A stretch of 64,000 nt of DNA from Yoonia vestfoldensis (GCF_002158905.1 NZ_CP021431.1:434001-498000); one strand, 5' to 3'; positions 38,512-48,090 are shown, counted from the stretch's first letter. Notes: a model not told the origin generated them from the letters alone. Made by a program: numbers and translations.

Positions 38512-39903
38512 CTACCCGCTCAAACCACCCCACAAATCATATTCCCCCGCCTCCTCCACCACAACCTGCACGATATCACCCACGGACAACCCTTCTGTTC
38601 CTTCGTCGATGAACAGGTTGCCGTCGATCTCTGGCGCATCGGCCCAGGTGCGGCAGGTCGCGATGCCGTCTTCGTCGATGTCGTCCACGATGACCTCCAG
38701 CCGTTTGCCGACCTTGGCGTCCAGTTTGGCGGCGGAAATCGCTTGCGCCTTTGCCATGAAACGGTCCCAGCGGTCCTGTTTCACCTCGGGGGCCACATGG
38801 TCGGGCAGGGCGTTGGAGCGCGCGCCGGCGACGTTTTCATATTGAAAACACCCCACACGGTCGAGTTGCGCCGCGTCCAGCCAATCAAGCAGATGCTGGA
38901 ATTCCGCCTCTGTCTCGCCGGGGTAGCCGACGATGAAGGTGCTGCGCAGGGTGATATCGGGGCAGATGGCGCGCCAAGCGGCGATTTCATCCAGCGTTTT
39001 CGCCCCCGCCGCAGGCCGCGCCATGCGCCGCAGCACATCGGGATGGCTGTGCTGGAACGGAATGTCGAGGTAGGGCAATACGCCATTGGTCGAATCCGCC
39101 ATCAGCGGGATCAGGTCGCGCACATGCGGATAGGGATAGACGTAATGCAGCCGCACCCAAGCGCCAAGCTGCCCCAGCTCGCGGGTCAGGTCGGTGATAT
39201 GGCTGCGCAGCTCGCCCCCTTTCCACGGGTTCAGATCGTATTTGCGGTCCAGCCCGTAGGCGGACGTGTCCTGCGAAATGACCAGCAATTCGCGCACCCC
39301 TGCCTGCACCAGCTTTTCGGCCTCGCGCAATACCGCATGGGCGGGGCGGCTGGTCAAAAGCCCGCGCATATCGGGGATGATGCAGAATTTGCACTTGTGA
39401 TTGCAGCCTTCGGAAATCTTCAAATAGCTGTAATGGCGCGGTGTCAGGCTGACGCCGGTCGCAGGCAGAAGGTCGATGAACGGGTCGGGGCTGGGTGGCA
39501 CCGCCAGATGCACGGCGTCGAGCACTTGTTCATATTGATGCGGCCCCGTCACCGCCAGAATCCGCGGGTGATGTTCGCGGATATAATCGGGTTCGGCGCC
39601 CAGACAGCCCGTGACGATGACCTTGCCGTTTTCGCGCAGGGCTTCACCGATGGCATCAAGGCTTTCGGCCTTGGCGCTGTCCAGAAAGCCGCAGGTGTTG
39701 ACGATCACCGCCTCGGCACCGGCATAATCGGCAGAGATCGCATAGCCTTCGGCGCGCAGGCGGGTCAGGATACGTTCGCTATCAACCAGCGCCTTGGGGC
39801 AGCCAAGGCTGACCATGCCGATGGTCGGCTGGCCGTCGCGGCGGATGTCGGTCACCTGCGCGCGGGCAAGATCGGGGCGGAGAGAAGGCGGATTCTGTGT
39901 CAT
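38512..39903 (-). CDS. rimO: Ribosomal protein S12 methylthiotransferase RimO
   Basis: A 463-residue radical-SAM methylthiotransferase. The N-terminal UPF0004 domain holds cluster cysteines in [23 protein letters not shown] and VTGCLGAEP. The radical-SAM CxxxCxxC is [18 protein letters not shown], and a TRAM domain ends the protein. The LVDSE motif and SEGC stretch are RimO rather than MiaB features. It methylthiolates Asp in ribosomal protein S12. It follows gcrA on the minus strand, separated by a GGTGGGTC palindrome. Confidence 0.95.
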   Translation of the reverse strand: MTQNPPSLRPDLARAQVTDIRRDGQPTIGMVSLGCPKALVDSERILTRLRAEGYAISADYAGAEAVIVNTCGFLDSAKAESLDAIGEALRENGKVIVTGCLGAEPDYIREHHPRILAVTGPHQYEQVLDAVHLAVPPSPDPFIDLLPATGVSLTPRHYSYLKISEGCNHKCKFCIIPDMRGLLTSRPAHAVLREAEKLVQAGVRELLVISQDTSAYGLDRKYDLNPWKGGELRSHITDLTRELGQLGAWVRLHYVYPYPHVRDLIPLMADSTNGVLPYLDIPFQHSHPDVLRRMARPAAGAKTLDEIAAWRAICPDITLRSTFIVGYPGETEAEFQHLLDWLDAAQLDRVGCFQYENVAGARSNALPDHVAPEVKQDRWDRFMAKAQAISAAKLDAKVGKRLEVIVDDIDEDGIATCRTWADAPEIDGNLFIDEGTEGLSVGDIVQVVVEEAGEYDLWGGLSG

Positions 39904-39933
39904 AGCCCCCTATAGACGGTCCTGGAGGCGCTG

Positions 39934-39959
39934 GTAAGGTGGGTCTTGACCCACCTTAC
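39934..39959. repeat. GGTGGGTC palindromic repeat, copy 2 (12-bp arms)
   Basis: GTAAGGTGGGTC (39934-39945), TT, GACCCACCTTAC (39948-39959): a perfect 12-bp inverted repeat 7 bp after the gcrA stop and before rimO. It is the longest-armed copy of the family in the window. Confidence 0.85.
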
Positions 39960-39966
39960 GGGGATT

Positions 39967-40575
39967 TTAGCGCCGCCGGTCGCGCCGGGCCGACATCGGC
40001 TGGAACGCGACGCCGACATGCGCCTCGCAATAGGGTTTGCCCTGCTGGACCGGCAGGCCGCAGAACCAGAAATCTTCGGTCGCGGGATCGCCCACGGGCC
40101 ATTTGCAGGTTTTCTCGGTCAATTCCATCAAGGTCAGCCGTTTGGCGGTCTTTTCGACCTCGTTGACCTTGGCCAGCGCCTCGGGGCTGATTTCATTGGC
40201 CGAAGGCTGCGGCGGCAGCGGCTGGCCTGCGGGAATGATCGCACGGCGGGCGGCGGAAATCGGGATTCCGTTTTCGTCCAGCTCCAGCTCTTCCTTGATG
40301 GCGACGGCCATGCTTGGCTTGGCCTTGGGGGCGGGCTTGCTGACCGGCTTGGCGCTGGGCGCTTCGGCGGTTTCGGCGGGCTTTTCCTTGGGCGCGGGTT
40401 TGGCGGCAGGTGCGGCTGCACCGGTGCCCGCGCGGTTGGACAGGCCCAGCCTATGGACCTTGCCGATCACCGCATTGCGGGTGACGCCGCCCAATTCCTT
40501 GGCGATCTGGCTGGCCGACTGTCCGTCGCCCCACATCTTCTTGAGCGTCTCGACGCGCTCGTCTGTCCAGGACAT
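39967..40575 (-). CDS. gcrA: Cell cycle regulator GcrA
   Basis: A 202-residue GcrA. MSWTDERVETLKKMWGDGQS with ASQIAKELGGVTRNAVIGKV is the N-terminal DNA-binding helix-turn-helix. A long Ala/Pro/Lys-rich linker separates it from the C-terminal sigma70-interaction domain containing TCKWPVGDPATEDFWFCGLP and QGKPYCEAHVG. GcrA recruits RNA polymerase at GANTC sites methylated by CcrM. The ATG at 40575 has GAAGGAAG upstream; the start at 40629 is not supported. No GANTC was seen by eye in its own 278-bp upstream region. Confidence 0.95.
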   Translation of the reverse strand: MSWTDERVETLKKMWGDGQSASQIAKELGGVTRNAVIGKVHRLGLSNRAGTGAAAPAAKPAPKEKPAETAEAPSAKPVSKPAPKAKPSMAVAIKEELELDENGIPISAARRAIIPAGQPLPPQPSANEISPEALAKVNEVEKTAKRLTLMELTEKTCKWPVGDPATEDFWFCGLPVQQGKPYCEAHVGVAFQPMSARRDRRR

Positions 40576-40852
40576 ATGACTTCCTTCGGTTTCGCGGGCC
40601 AGATACCCCTCGGGGTCGCGCCACGCCATGTCTAGCCCCCCATACTAGTCACTGCCACGGGTGATGTGAAGGCGCTCAAGCAGCTTTTGCACAAGTTCCG
40701 GCAGGGTGTTGCGTCAACAGAGCTGTGCCAGCCACCGCGCCGATCGCGGCCGGGCCAGCGGGCGCATGACAAACCTGTTGCGGGCCGCCGGATCGGGGTG
40801 GCCACGGGGGCTGGATAGGATATGTCTTGGCCCGAGGCAAAGGACCGATGAT

Positions 40853-41656
40853 ATGAAAACCAAGACCGAGATGGGTGTGCGCCGTTTTGGCCGCGTGAAC
40901 TGGCTGGGGGCCTGGACCCTGACGCTCCGCGAGATCCGGCGCTTTTTGAATGTCTGGTTGCAGACGGTGATGGCACCGCTGATCAATGCCGGCCTGTTCT
41001 TGATGATCTTCACCATCGCCATCGGGTCGCAGCGCGGCGATGTGATGGGCGTTGCTTTCATGACCTTCCTGGTGCCGGGCATCCTGACCATGACGGTGAT
41101 CCAGAATGCTTTTGCCAATACCTCTTCCAGCCTTGCCTCTGCCAAGGTGCAGGGCAATATCGTGGATACGCTGATGCCGCCCCTTTCGGCGGCAGAGCTG
41201 GTGGCGGGCTATATCGGCGGGGCGGTTGCGCGCGGGGTCTTGGTGGGCGTCGTCATTGCGGCGGGGTCTTTCATCTTGCTTGACGTGGGGCTGGTCCATG
41301 CCGGTTGGGCGGTGGTCTTTATGCTGCTTGGGTCGGTCTTGATGGGGGGGCTGGGGATCATCGCGGGGATTTATGCCAATAAGTTCGACCAATTATCCGC
41401 GATCACGAATTTCCTGGTGACCCCGCTCGCCTTTCTGTCGGGCACATTCTATTCCATCGATGCCTTGCCGCCGTTCCTGCAAAGCCTGAGCCATGCCAAC
41501 CCGTTCTTTTACATCATCGACGGGGTGCGGTTCGGCATGATCGGGGTCAGCGATAGCAGCCCCTGGACCGGGCTTTGGGTCGTGACCGGCAGTTGCATCG
41601 TCGTCTTGATGATCTGCCACCGCTGGATGCAATCGGGCTATCGGCTGAAAGCCTGA
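40853..41656 (+). CDS. ABC-2 type transporter permease
   Basis: A 267-residue ABC-2 permease with six predicted membrane segments: VNWLGAWTLTLREIRRFLNVW is the amphipathic connecting helix, and FLVTPLAFLSGTFYSIDALP is the characteristic ABC-2 signature before the last two helices. Such proteins export polysaccharides, lipids or drugs with a separate ATPase. The expected ATPase gene is not adjacent here, since gcrA is divergent and the next gene is convergent, so the partner is elsewhere. The ATG at 40853 has AAAGGA 9 nt upstream. It overlaps the convergent gene by 19 bp. Confidence 0.87.
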   Translation: MKTKTEMGVRRFGRVNWLGAWTLTLREIRRFLNVWLQTVMAPLINAGLFLMIFTIAIGSQRGDVMGVAFMTFLVPGILTMTVIQNAFANTSSSLASAKVQGNIVDTLMPPLSAAELVAGYIGGAVARGVLVGVVIAAGSFILLDVGLVHAGWAVVFMLLGSVLMGGLGIIAGIYANKFDQLSAITNFLVTPLAFLSGTFYSIDALPPFLQSLSHANPFFYIIDGVRFGMIGVSDSSPWTGLWVVTGSCIVVLMICHRWMQSGYRLKA

Positions 41657-42075
41657 CCGTCCGCATAGATGCCGCGCACCGGAATGCCGCGCACCGCCAT
41701 GACCGCGACCAGCGTGACGAGGTCGGGCATGTCACGGCTGAGCATCTTTTCCTCGGTCCCATCGGTGCAGATGATGATGGCGGCGGTTTCGGGATCGCCT
41801 GGCGTCGCCCGCAGAAACGCAATCTTGTCCAAGGCCACGGCGCGCGGCTGATGCCAGGCCGATAGCACCAGATAGGTGTCATCAACCCTGATCCCGGTCA
41901 CTGGACGCGGCACCAGCATCAGCGCCAGGGTCAACATGCCCAAGGCCCAGACCAGCCAGATCAGATCCGGCGCATCGGCCACGGAAATTGCGGCCAGCAA
42001 AATGACGACGCTGATGCCGCTGAGCCAGATCAAACCCTTACCGCGGGCGCGGCGATACTCGTAAACTTCGTTCAT
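41638..42075 (-). CDS. Hypothetical membrane protein with C-terminal soluble domain
   Basis: A 145-residue protein, MNEVYEYRRARGKGLIWLSG onward. Two closely spaced transmembrane helices (residues 16-60) are followed by a beta-rich domain (GIRVDDTYLVLSAWHQPRAV, then IAFLRATPGDPETAAIIICT), which resembles a small PH-like fold as in YcxB-type proteins; that is an inference. An ATG at 42087 would add four residues. It overlaps the ABC permease 3' end by 19 bp. The function is unknown. Confidence 0.7.
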   Translation of the reverse strand: MNEVYEYRRARGKGLIWLSGISVVILLAAISVADAPDLIWLVWALGMLTLALMLVPRPVTGIRVDDTYLVLSAWHQPRAVALDKIAFLRATPGDPETAAIIICTDGTEEKMLSRDMPDLVTLVAVMAVRGIPVRGIYADGQAFSR

Positions 42076-42128
42076 CCCGCAGCGCATAGCATTGCATCAT
42101 GGCTGCATTTTGTCTGGCGCCGCGTCGA

Positions 42129-43013
42129 TTAGATCGAAATCCCGCGTTTTCTTTCGCGCAAGGCCAGCAATGTTGCGCCGCTGAGGATAATAAGCGCCCC
42201 CAGCATGCTGACCCGGTCGGGGATCACCGCAAAGACCATGCCATCATAAAGGGCGGCGAAGACCAGCGTCAGATAGCTGAAGGGCGTGACAAAGCTGGCA
42301 TCCGCACGCGCCATCGCATTCACGAAACAAGCCTGTGCCGCAGCCATCAACAGGCCGATCCCGGCCAAAGCGGCCCATTGCCCTGTGGTCGGCATCGTCC
42401 AGACTGGCACAACGGCCAATGTCGCGATGCAAAGCCCGATGGCATTATTGATCAGCAGGATCTGGAAGGGCGGCTCGCGATTGGCCAGCTTTTTGATAAA
42501 GATCAGCTCCATCCCCATCAGGCAGGCCGCCCCCAGCGCCAGCAGCCCCGCGATCTGAAAAGTCTCTGGCCCCGGCCGCAACAGGACCAGCGCCCCGATC
42601 AGCGCCGTCGCCGCCGCCAGCCAGCGCCAAGGCCCGACTTTCTCGCCCAGAAGCGGGATCGCCAGCAGCATTCCGAAAACCGGGTTCAGAAAACTGATCG
42701 CGGTTGCATCGGACAGCGGGATATAGGCCACTGCCGCGAACATCAGCGTCACGCCGCCCCAGCCAAACGCGGTGCGCCCGACATGCAGGCGCAGGTCTGG
42801 CCGCCGGATCTGGGGCCGCAGAACCGCCGCCATGGTCCCCAGCGCCAGAAAAGCGAAGAGAAACCGCCCATGGCTGACTTGCAGCGGATGAAACGGTGTG
42901 CCCAGTGCCCCGGTGCCCAGCAGTTTGGCCAGGATCATCGTGCCCGCGATGAAGGCGGTCGCGGTCAGCATGAAGCCAATGGCCAGGGGTGGATTCGGCG
43001 CGCGCAGGGTCAT
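42129..43013 (-). CDS. EamA/RhaT family DMT transporter
   Basis: A 294-residue permease with ten hydrophobic segments arranged as two EamA repeats. It starts MTLRAPNPPLAIGFMLTATA; the open frame continues upstream to 43265 but that part is not hydrophobic and lacks family likeness. FNPLQVSH-like and YIPLSDATAISFLNPVFGML segments are typical of the family, whose members export amino acids or metabolites. The substrate is not predictable. The next 312 bp to argD form a divergent promoter region. Confidence 0.85.
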   Translation of the reverse strand: MTLRAPNPPLAIGFMLTATAFIAGTMILAKLLGTGALGTPFHPLQVSHGRFLFAFLALGTMAAVLRPQIRRPDLRLHVGRTAFGWGGVTLMFAAVAYIPLSDATAISFLNPVFGMLLAIPLLGEKVGPWRWLAAATALIGALVLLRPGPETFQIAGLLALGAACLMGMELIFIKKLANREPPFQILLINNAIGLCIATLAVVPVWTMPTTGQWAALAGIGLLMAAAQACFVNAMARADASFVTPFSYLTLVFAALYDGMVFAVIPDRVSMLGALIILSGATLLALRERKRGISI

Positions 43014-43325
43014 GGACAGCCTTGTGATCCGCCGCTTCGGCAATGGCAATCGGCAAAGCCTGCCGCGCGGGCTGCACGGGGTATGTGCCGGCCACCGGCT
43101 GTTTTTTGTGCGATCGTGCCCCAAATGCGGGATGGCTGCGGTTTTCGGCTTCTCTTGGTCGCGGTGACGCGCTAGCATGAACCTATGACGCATTGCTTTG
43201 ACCAGAGCCTTCGACGCCGACGCGATTTCGCGCGCGCCTAAGTTACGTCTGCCACCTACCCCCAAATAAATTGACTCTGCTGTATTGGTCCTGCACCAAT
43301 CCGGCGTATTGAAAAGGATGATCCC
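43014..43325. other. 312-bp divergent region between the EamA gene and argD
   Basis: No gene is seen. The argD-proximal part holds a dyad ATTGGT-cctgc-ACCAAT (43284-43300) and a TTGACT sequence (43271-43276) without a convincing -10 at the right spacing. The dyad could be an operator over the argD promoter; no classical ArgR box was recognised. Confidence 0.45.
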
Positions 43326-44507
43326 ATGATCGCATCTGTTTTGCCGACCTATTCGCGTGCGCCTTTGACATTCACGTCAGGGTCCGGGTCGTGGTTGACC
43401 GAGGCAGACGGGCGCCGCTTTCTGGACCTTGGCGCAGGGATCGCGGTCAATGCTTTGGGCCATGCCCATCCCGCATTGGTCGAGGCATTGACGACGCAGG
43501 CGCAATCGCTGTGGCATGTGTCCAATCTCTACAACATTCCCGCCCAGCAAAAGCTGGCGGATATGCTGGTGGACCAGACCTTTGCCGATACGGTGTTCTT
43601 TACCAATTCCGGCACCGAGGCCTGTGAATTGGCCGTCAAGATGGCGCGCAAATACTGGTATGACAAAGGCCAGCCCGCGCGGACCGAGATCATCGCCTTT
43701 ACCGGATCATTCCATGGCCGGTCCAGCGCGGGGATCGCGGCGGCGGGGTCGGAAAAGATGACCAAGGGCTTTGGCCCCCTGCTGCCCGGTTTCACCCATC
43801 TGGATTTCGGCGATCATGATGCGCTGAACGCCGCTGTCAGCGACAAGATCGCCGCGATCATCGTTGAACCCGTGCAGGGCGAGGGCGGTATCCGCCCGCT
43901 GCCCGATGTCTGCCTGAAAGGGCTGCGCGATCTCTGCGATCAGCACGGTATCCTGATGATCTTGGACGAGGTGCAATGCGGCATGGGCCGGACCGGCAAG
44001 CTGTTCGCGCATGAATGGGCGGGGATCACGCCTGATATCATGATGGTCGCCAAGGGGATCGGCGGCGGCTTTCCTTTGGGGGCGGTGCTGGCCACGGAAA
44101 ACGCGGCATCGGGCATGAGCGCGGGCACGCATGGGTCCACCTATGGCGGCAATCCGCTGGCCTGCGCGGTCGGTTGCGCGGTGATGGAGATCATCGCCAC
44201 GCCGGCCTTTCTGGCGGAGGTGTGCCGCAAGGCAGGCCTGCTGCGCCAAAAGCTTGAAGGATTGGTCGCGGCCTATCCTGATGTTTTCGAGGCGGTGCGC
44301 GGATCGGGCCTGATGTTGGGGCTGAAATGCAAGGCCACCAATAGCGATGTCGTCAAGGCCGGATATGATCAGGGCGTGCTGACCGTGCCTGCGGCGGATA
44401 ATGTGATCCGCTTGCTGCCGCCCTTGACTATCACCCAGGACGAGATCGGGCAGGCCGTGGCGCGGCTGGATGCGGCAGCCGCGCAGATCCAAAGCAATCT
44501 GGGTTGA
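43326..44507 (+). CDS. argD: Acetylornithine / ornithine aminotransferase
   Basis: A 393-residue class III PLP aminotransferase. GSGSWLTEADGRRFLDLGAG opens the fold, FFTNSGTEACELAVKMARKY contacts PLP phosphate, ILDEVQCGMGRTG gives the ring-stacking Asp, and the Schiff-base lysine is in MMVAKGIGGGFPLGAV. It converts N-acetylglutamate semialdehyde to N-acetylornithine in arginine synthesis. argF follows 112 bp downstream on the same strand, the usual alphaproteobacterial argD-argF pair. A TTGATGCG/CGCATCAA stem lies over its stop codon. Confidence 0.95.
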   Translation: MIASVLPTYSRAPLTFTSGSGSWLTEADGRRFLDLGAGIAVNALGHAHPALVEALTTQAQSLWHVSNLYNIPAQQKLADMLVDQTFADTVFFTNSGTEACELAVKMARKYWYDKGQPARTEIIAFTGSFHGRSSAGIAAAGSEKMTKGFGPLLPGFTHLDFGDHDALNAAVSDKIAAIIVEPVQGEGGIRPLPDVCLKGLRDLCDQHGILMILDEVQCGMGRTGKLFAHEWAGITPDIMMVAKGIGGGFPLGAVLATENAASGMSAGTHGSTYGGNPLACAVGCAVMEIIATPAFLAEVCRKAGLLRQKLEGLVAAYPDVFEAVRGSGLMLGLKCKATNSDVVKAGYDQGVLTVPAADNVIRLLPPLTITQDEIGQAVARLDAAAAQIQSNLG

Positions 44508-44525
44508 TGCGCAGTCCCGCATCAA
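44504..44525. other. Inverted repeat over the argD stop codon
   Basis: TTGATGCG (44504-44511) and CGCATCAA (44518-44525) form an 8-bp stem with a 6-base loop, and the TGA stop is inside the left arm. There is no T-run, so it is more likely a 3'-end or mRNA-processing structure between argD and argF than a terminator. Confidence 0.45.
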
Positions 44526-44619
44526 AGCGGTGGATTTGCCATTGCGCGATTGTGGCGGTTTGCCATGATGCGTCATGGCGATCTGACCCGGCCCAATCAA
44601 AGCGAATAAAGCGAATAAT

Positions 44620-45525
44620 ATGACCCATTTTCTTGATATCAATGTCACCCCGGCTGATGATCTTTCTGCGATTATCAGCAATGCCCGCCGGATGAAGGAC
44701 GCCCGCGCGGGGCTGCCCAAAGGCATGCCCGATGCCGAACAGCCGCTGGCGGGCCATATGGTCGCGTTGATTTTCGAAAAGCCCTCGACCAGGACCCGCG
44801 TGTCTTTTGACGTGGGCGTGCGCCAGATGGGTGGGCAGACCATGGTCCTGTCGGGCACCGATATGCAGCTGGGCCATGGCGAGACCATCGCCGATACGGC
44901 GCGCGTGCTGTCGCGCTATGTCGATCTGATCATGATCCGCACCTTCGAGGAACAGACGCTGCTGGATATGGCCGAATATGCATCGGTGCCGGTGATCAAC
45001 GGGCTGACCAACCGCACCCATCCTTGCCAGATCATGGCCGATATCATGACATTCGAGGAACATAACGGCCCGATCAAAGGTAAAAAGGTGGTTTGGTCGG
45101 GCGATGGCAATAATGTATTCGCAAGCTTTGCCCATGCGGCCAAGCAATTCGATTTCGATCTGGTCTTTACCGGGCCGCCGCCGCTGGACCCTGATCCGGC
45201 GCTGGACGGGTTATACACCATCATGCGCAATCCCAATGAGGCGGTGCAGGGCGCTGATCTGGTTGTCACCGATACTTGGGTCAGCATGCATGATCCGCAA
45301 TCGGCCCGCGAACGCCGCCACAACCAGCTGCGCGGCTATCAGGTCAATGATGCGCTGATGGCACGCGCGAAACCGGATGCTTTGTTCATGCATTGCCTGC
45401 CTGCCCATCGCGAGGATGAGGCGACCAGCAGCGTCATGGACGGCCCCCATTCGGTGATCTTTGACGAGGCGGAAAACCGGCTGCATGCGCAAAAGGCGAT
45501 CATGCGCTATTGTCTGGGGCGGTGA
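44620..45525 (+). CDS. argF: Ornithine carbamoyltransferase
   Basis: A 301-residue enzyme with all the diagnostic motifs: carbamoyl-phosphate loop [13 protein letters not shown] near residue 52, [12 protein letters not shown] near 130, and the ornithine-binding FMHCLPAHR near 260. It joins carbamoyl phosphate (made by CarAB; carB is at 26155) to ornithine to give citrulline. It is the second gene of the argD-argF unit. The 33-bp repeat follows 16 bp after its stop. Confidence 0.96.
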   Translation: MTHFLDINVTPADDLSAIISNARRMKDARAGLPKGMPDAEQPLAGHMVALIFEKPSTRTRVSFDVGVRQMGGQTMVLSGTDMQLGHGETIADTARVLSRYVDLIMIRTFEEQTLLDMAEYASVPVINGLTNRTHPCQIMADIMTFEEHNGPIKGKKVVWSGDGNNVFASFAHAAKQFDFDLVFTGPPPLDPDPALDGLYTIMRNPNEAVQGADLVVTDTWVSMHDPQSARERRHNQLRGYQVNDALMARAKPDALFMHCLPAHREDEATSSVMDGPHSVIFDEAENRLHAQKAIMRYCLGR

Positions 45526-45541
45526 GCCGAAAAGATTTAAG

Positions 45542-45574
45542 GCCTCCGGCGGGGATATTTAGGCTCGGAAGATG
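45542..45574. repeat. 33-bp repeat, copy d
   Basis: Reads GCCTCCGGCGGGGATATTT, then AGGCTCGGAAGATG, identical over 33 bp to the reverse strand of 23516-23548. It lies between the convergent argF and hrpB genes, filling most of the gap. Confidence 0.88.
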
Positions 45575-45577
45575 GTA

Positions 45578-47983
45578 TCAGCTGCCGCGCGGTTTGGCGC
45601 GCAGCGTGGGGTCGGCCTCGGTCGGGTCTTCGGGCCAGGGGTGGCGCGGATAACGCCCGCGCATATCGCGCCGCACATCTGCGTATGATGTGGCCCAAAA
45701 GCCCACGATATCCTGTGTTACCTGCACCGGTTTTTGTCCGGGTGACAAGAGCGTGATCCGCAAGGGCACCCGCCCCACCATCGGATGCCGCGTCGTGCCG
45801 AACATTTCTTGCAGCCGCAGGGTGATCGCGGGCGTCGCATCGTCATAATCGATCGGGATCTTGCGCCCCAAGGGTGTCTCAAAGCTGGCGGGGGCGGCGG
45901 CGTCTAGCCGCTGCATCTCGTCCCAGTCCAGCATCGCGCGCAGGGCGGGCAGCGCGTCAAAGCGTTTCCAATCCTCGGCGCTGCGTATGCCGGATAGATG
46001 CGGCAGCAGCCAGTCGTCGAGCGTGTCTATCAGCGTTGCGTCATCCATCGCGGGCAGCCCATCGACCAGGGCGACCCGCGCCTGAAACCGCCGTGCGGCG
46101 GCTGAGAAATGCAGCCCCAGCTGGCGCACACCGTCCAGCATGGCGCGCGCCATTGCGTCATCGGGCGCATCCGTCCAGGCGCGGTCATCCAGCACCAGCG
46201 CGCCCAATCGTTCCTGTTTGCGCGCCAGCACTTTGCCGTCGCGCCGCGACCATTGGCAGAGGTCGTGCCAGGCGATGCGGTCGCCGAAAAGCCCGCGCAA
46301 TGCGGCATCCGTGATCGCGCTGGCCTGCCTGACGCGCGCTTCGAGCTTGTCGCCGTCCAGATCGGTCGCCACGATCAACCTTTGCCCTGCCAGCGGATCG
46401 GCGCTGTCGATCACGGCGCCTTTGCCGCCCGACAACAGATAGCGTGGCGCGTCGCCTTTGCGCCGCAGCCCGATCCGGTCGGGATAGGCAAGGGCGGCCT
46501 GTTCGGCCAGCGTCATGGGGGCTGCCTTGGGCAGGCCTTTGGCAAGGCGCGCGATTTCGGGTTTGATCTGGGCCAGCGCTGCGGGATTGACCTGCCCCGG
46601 TCCGTCATAGCGCCCTGCCAGCGCCTGTATCCGCAGCGCCAGATCGGCAGGCGCACCGCGCAAAGGGTCGCGCGCGGCCAGCAATGCGGCAAGGGGTGCT
46701 GCCTGCGCGCCCGCCGTTTGCAGCATATGCCCAAGGCGCGGATGCAGCGGCAGCGCCGCCAATGCGCGCCCATGTGCCGTGATCCGCAGATGTCCATCCA
46801 GCGCGCCAAGGCTTTGCAGCAGGGCGCGCGCCTCGGCCAGGGCGGCGGCGGGTGGCGGGGTCAGAAAGGCCAGATCATCGCTGCCCCAAAGGGCCAGTTC
46901 CAGCGCAAGGCCTGCCAGATCGGCGGCCTCTATTTCCGCAGGGGCGAAGGCGGGCAGGGCGCCATCCTCGCCTTTGGTCCAGAGCTTATAGGCGTCACCG
47001 GGGGCGACACGGCCTGCGCGGCCTGCGCGTTGGGTCGCCTCGGCCCGGCTGACCCGTTCGGTGACCAGCCGCGACATGCCAGAGCCGGGGTCGAACCGTG
47101 CGCGGCGTGCGCGCCCTGTATCGACGACGACGCGGATATCGGGGATCGTCAGCGAGGTTTCGGCGATGGATGTGGACAGCACGATCTTGCGCCCCGCGCT
47201 GACAGGGGCGAGCGCTGCGCGCTGGTCCTTGAACGGCAGCGCGCCGTAAAGCGGGCGGATCACGCAGTCATGGGGCAGGCGGCCGGACAGGGCGGCCATG
47301 GTCGCGCGGATCTCGCCTTCGCCGGGCAGAAAGACCAGCACGCCGCCATTGGTGTCCTGCAATGCGCGGATCACCAGATCGGCGGTGGCCTGCGGCAGGC
47401 GGGTGGTTTTGGGCAGGGCGGTGTCCAGAAAATGCGCGGTGACGGGATAGGATTGCCCCGCAGAGGTGATGATCGGCGCGTCATCCAGCATGGCCGCGAC
47501 CGGGGCCGCGTCGAGCGTGGCGGACATCACCAGCAAGATCAGGTCGGGGCGCAGCACGCTGCGGGCTTCCCAGGCCAGCGCCAGCCCCAGATCGGCGTTC
47601 AGGGACCTTTCGTGGAATTCGTCAAAGATCACCGCGCCGATGCCGGTCAGCGCGGGGTCGGATTGGATCATGCGGGTCAGGATGCCTTCGGTGACGACCT
47701 CGATATGCGTGCCGGGCTGGTTGTCGCCGCGCATCCGGTAGCCGACACGCTGGCCCGGCCCTTCGCCCAGCGAATCCGCCAGCCGTTCGGCGGCGGCGCG
47801 CGCGGCAAGGCGGCGGGGTTCGAGCATGATGATCTTGCCCCTGGTCAGCCCGGCCTGCAGCATGGCCAGCGGGACGCGGGTGGTTTTGCCCGCACCGGGT
47901 GGCGCTTGCAGCACGGCGCGGCCATGCTGGCCAAGCGCTGCGACCAGATCGGGCAGGATGATGTCGATGGGCAGATCGGTCAT
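45578..47983 (-). CDS. hrpB: ATP-dependent helicase HrpB
   Basis: An 801-residue DEAH/RHA helicase of the HrpB type. It starts MTDLPIDIILPDLVAALGQH at 47983; the open frame runs to 48517 but the extra part overlaps rpmB. Walker A is APPGAGKTTRVPLA, motif II is DEFHERSLNADLG, and the QRAGRAGRVAPGDAYKLW motif VI is complete. The C-terminal HrpB-specific domain (PLGRKIPIDYDD) is present. The biological role in bacteria is unclear. No strong ribosome site precedes the ATG. Confidence 0.93.
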   Translation of the reverse strand: MTDLPIDIILPDLVAALGQHGRAVLQAPPGAGKTTRVPLAMLQAGLTRGKIIMLEPRRLAARAAAERLADSLGEGPGQRVGYRMRGDNQPGTHIEVVTEGILTRMIQSDPALTGIGAVIFDEFHERSLNADLGLALAWEARSVLRPDLILLVMSATLDAAPVAAMLDDAPIITSAGQSYPVTAHFLDTALPKTTRLPQATADLVIRALQDTNGGVLVFLPGEGEIRATMAALSGRLPHDCVIRPLYGALPFKDQRAALAPVSAGRKIVLSTSIAETSLTIPDIRVVVDTGRARRARFDPGSGMSRLVTERVSRAEATQRAGRAGRVAPGDAYKLWTKGEDGALPAFAPAEIEAADLAGLALELALWGSDDLAFLTPPPAAALAEARALLQSLGALDGHLRITAHGRALAALPLHPRLGHMLQTAGAQAAPLAALLAARDPLRGAPADLALRIQALAGRYDGPGQVNPAALAQIKPEIARLAKGLPKAAPMTLAEQAALAYPDRIGLRRKGDAPRYLLSGGKGAVIDSADPLAGQRLIVATDLDGDKLEARVRQASAITDAALRGLFGDRIAWHDLCQWSRRDGKVLARKQERLGALVLDDRAWTDAPDDAMARAMLDGVRQLGLHFSAAARRFQARVALVDGLPAMDDATLIDTLDDWLLPHLSGIRSAEDWKRFDALPALRAMLDWDEMQRLDAAAPASFETPLGRKIPIDYDDATPAITLRLQEMFGTTRHPMVGRVPLRITLLSPGQKPVQVTQDIVGFWATSYADVRRDMRGRYPRHPWPEDPTEADPTLRAKPRGS

Positions 47984-48036
47984 GGTGATGGTCTGACGCG
48001 GGGGGCAGGCGCGGTCAAGGTCGGGTTGCGCAACGC

Positions 48037-48064
48037 AAAACGCGGCCGTTTGCACGACCGCGTT
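48037..48064 (-). terminator. Terminator of rpmB
   Basis: On the minus strand AACGCGG (48064-48058) pairs with CCGCGTT (48045-48039), with an inner CGT/ACG stem and GCAA loop, followed by TT. It lies 27 bp after the rpmB stop. Confidence 0.75.
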
Positions 48065-48090
48065 CAAACCATCTGCCTTGCGTCGCGCCT

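Noticed and set aside
38488..39915. 475-codon open frame antisense to rimO
   Set aside because: Covers rimO almost exactly on the opposite strand; composition is typical of a shadow.
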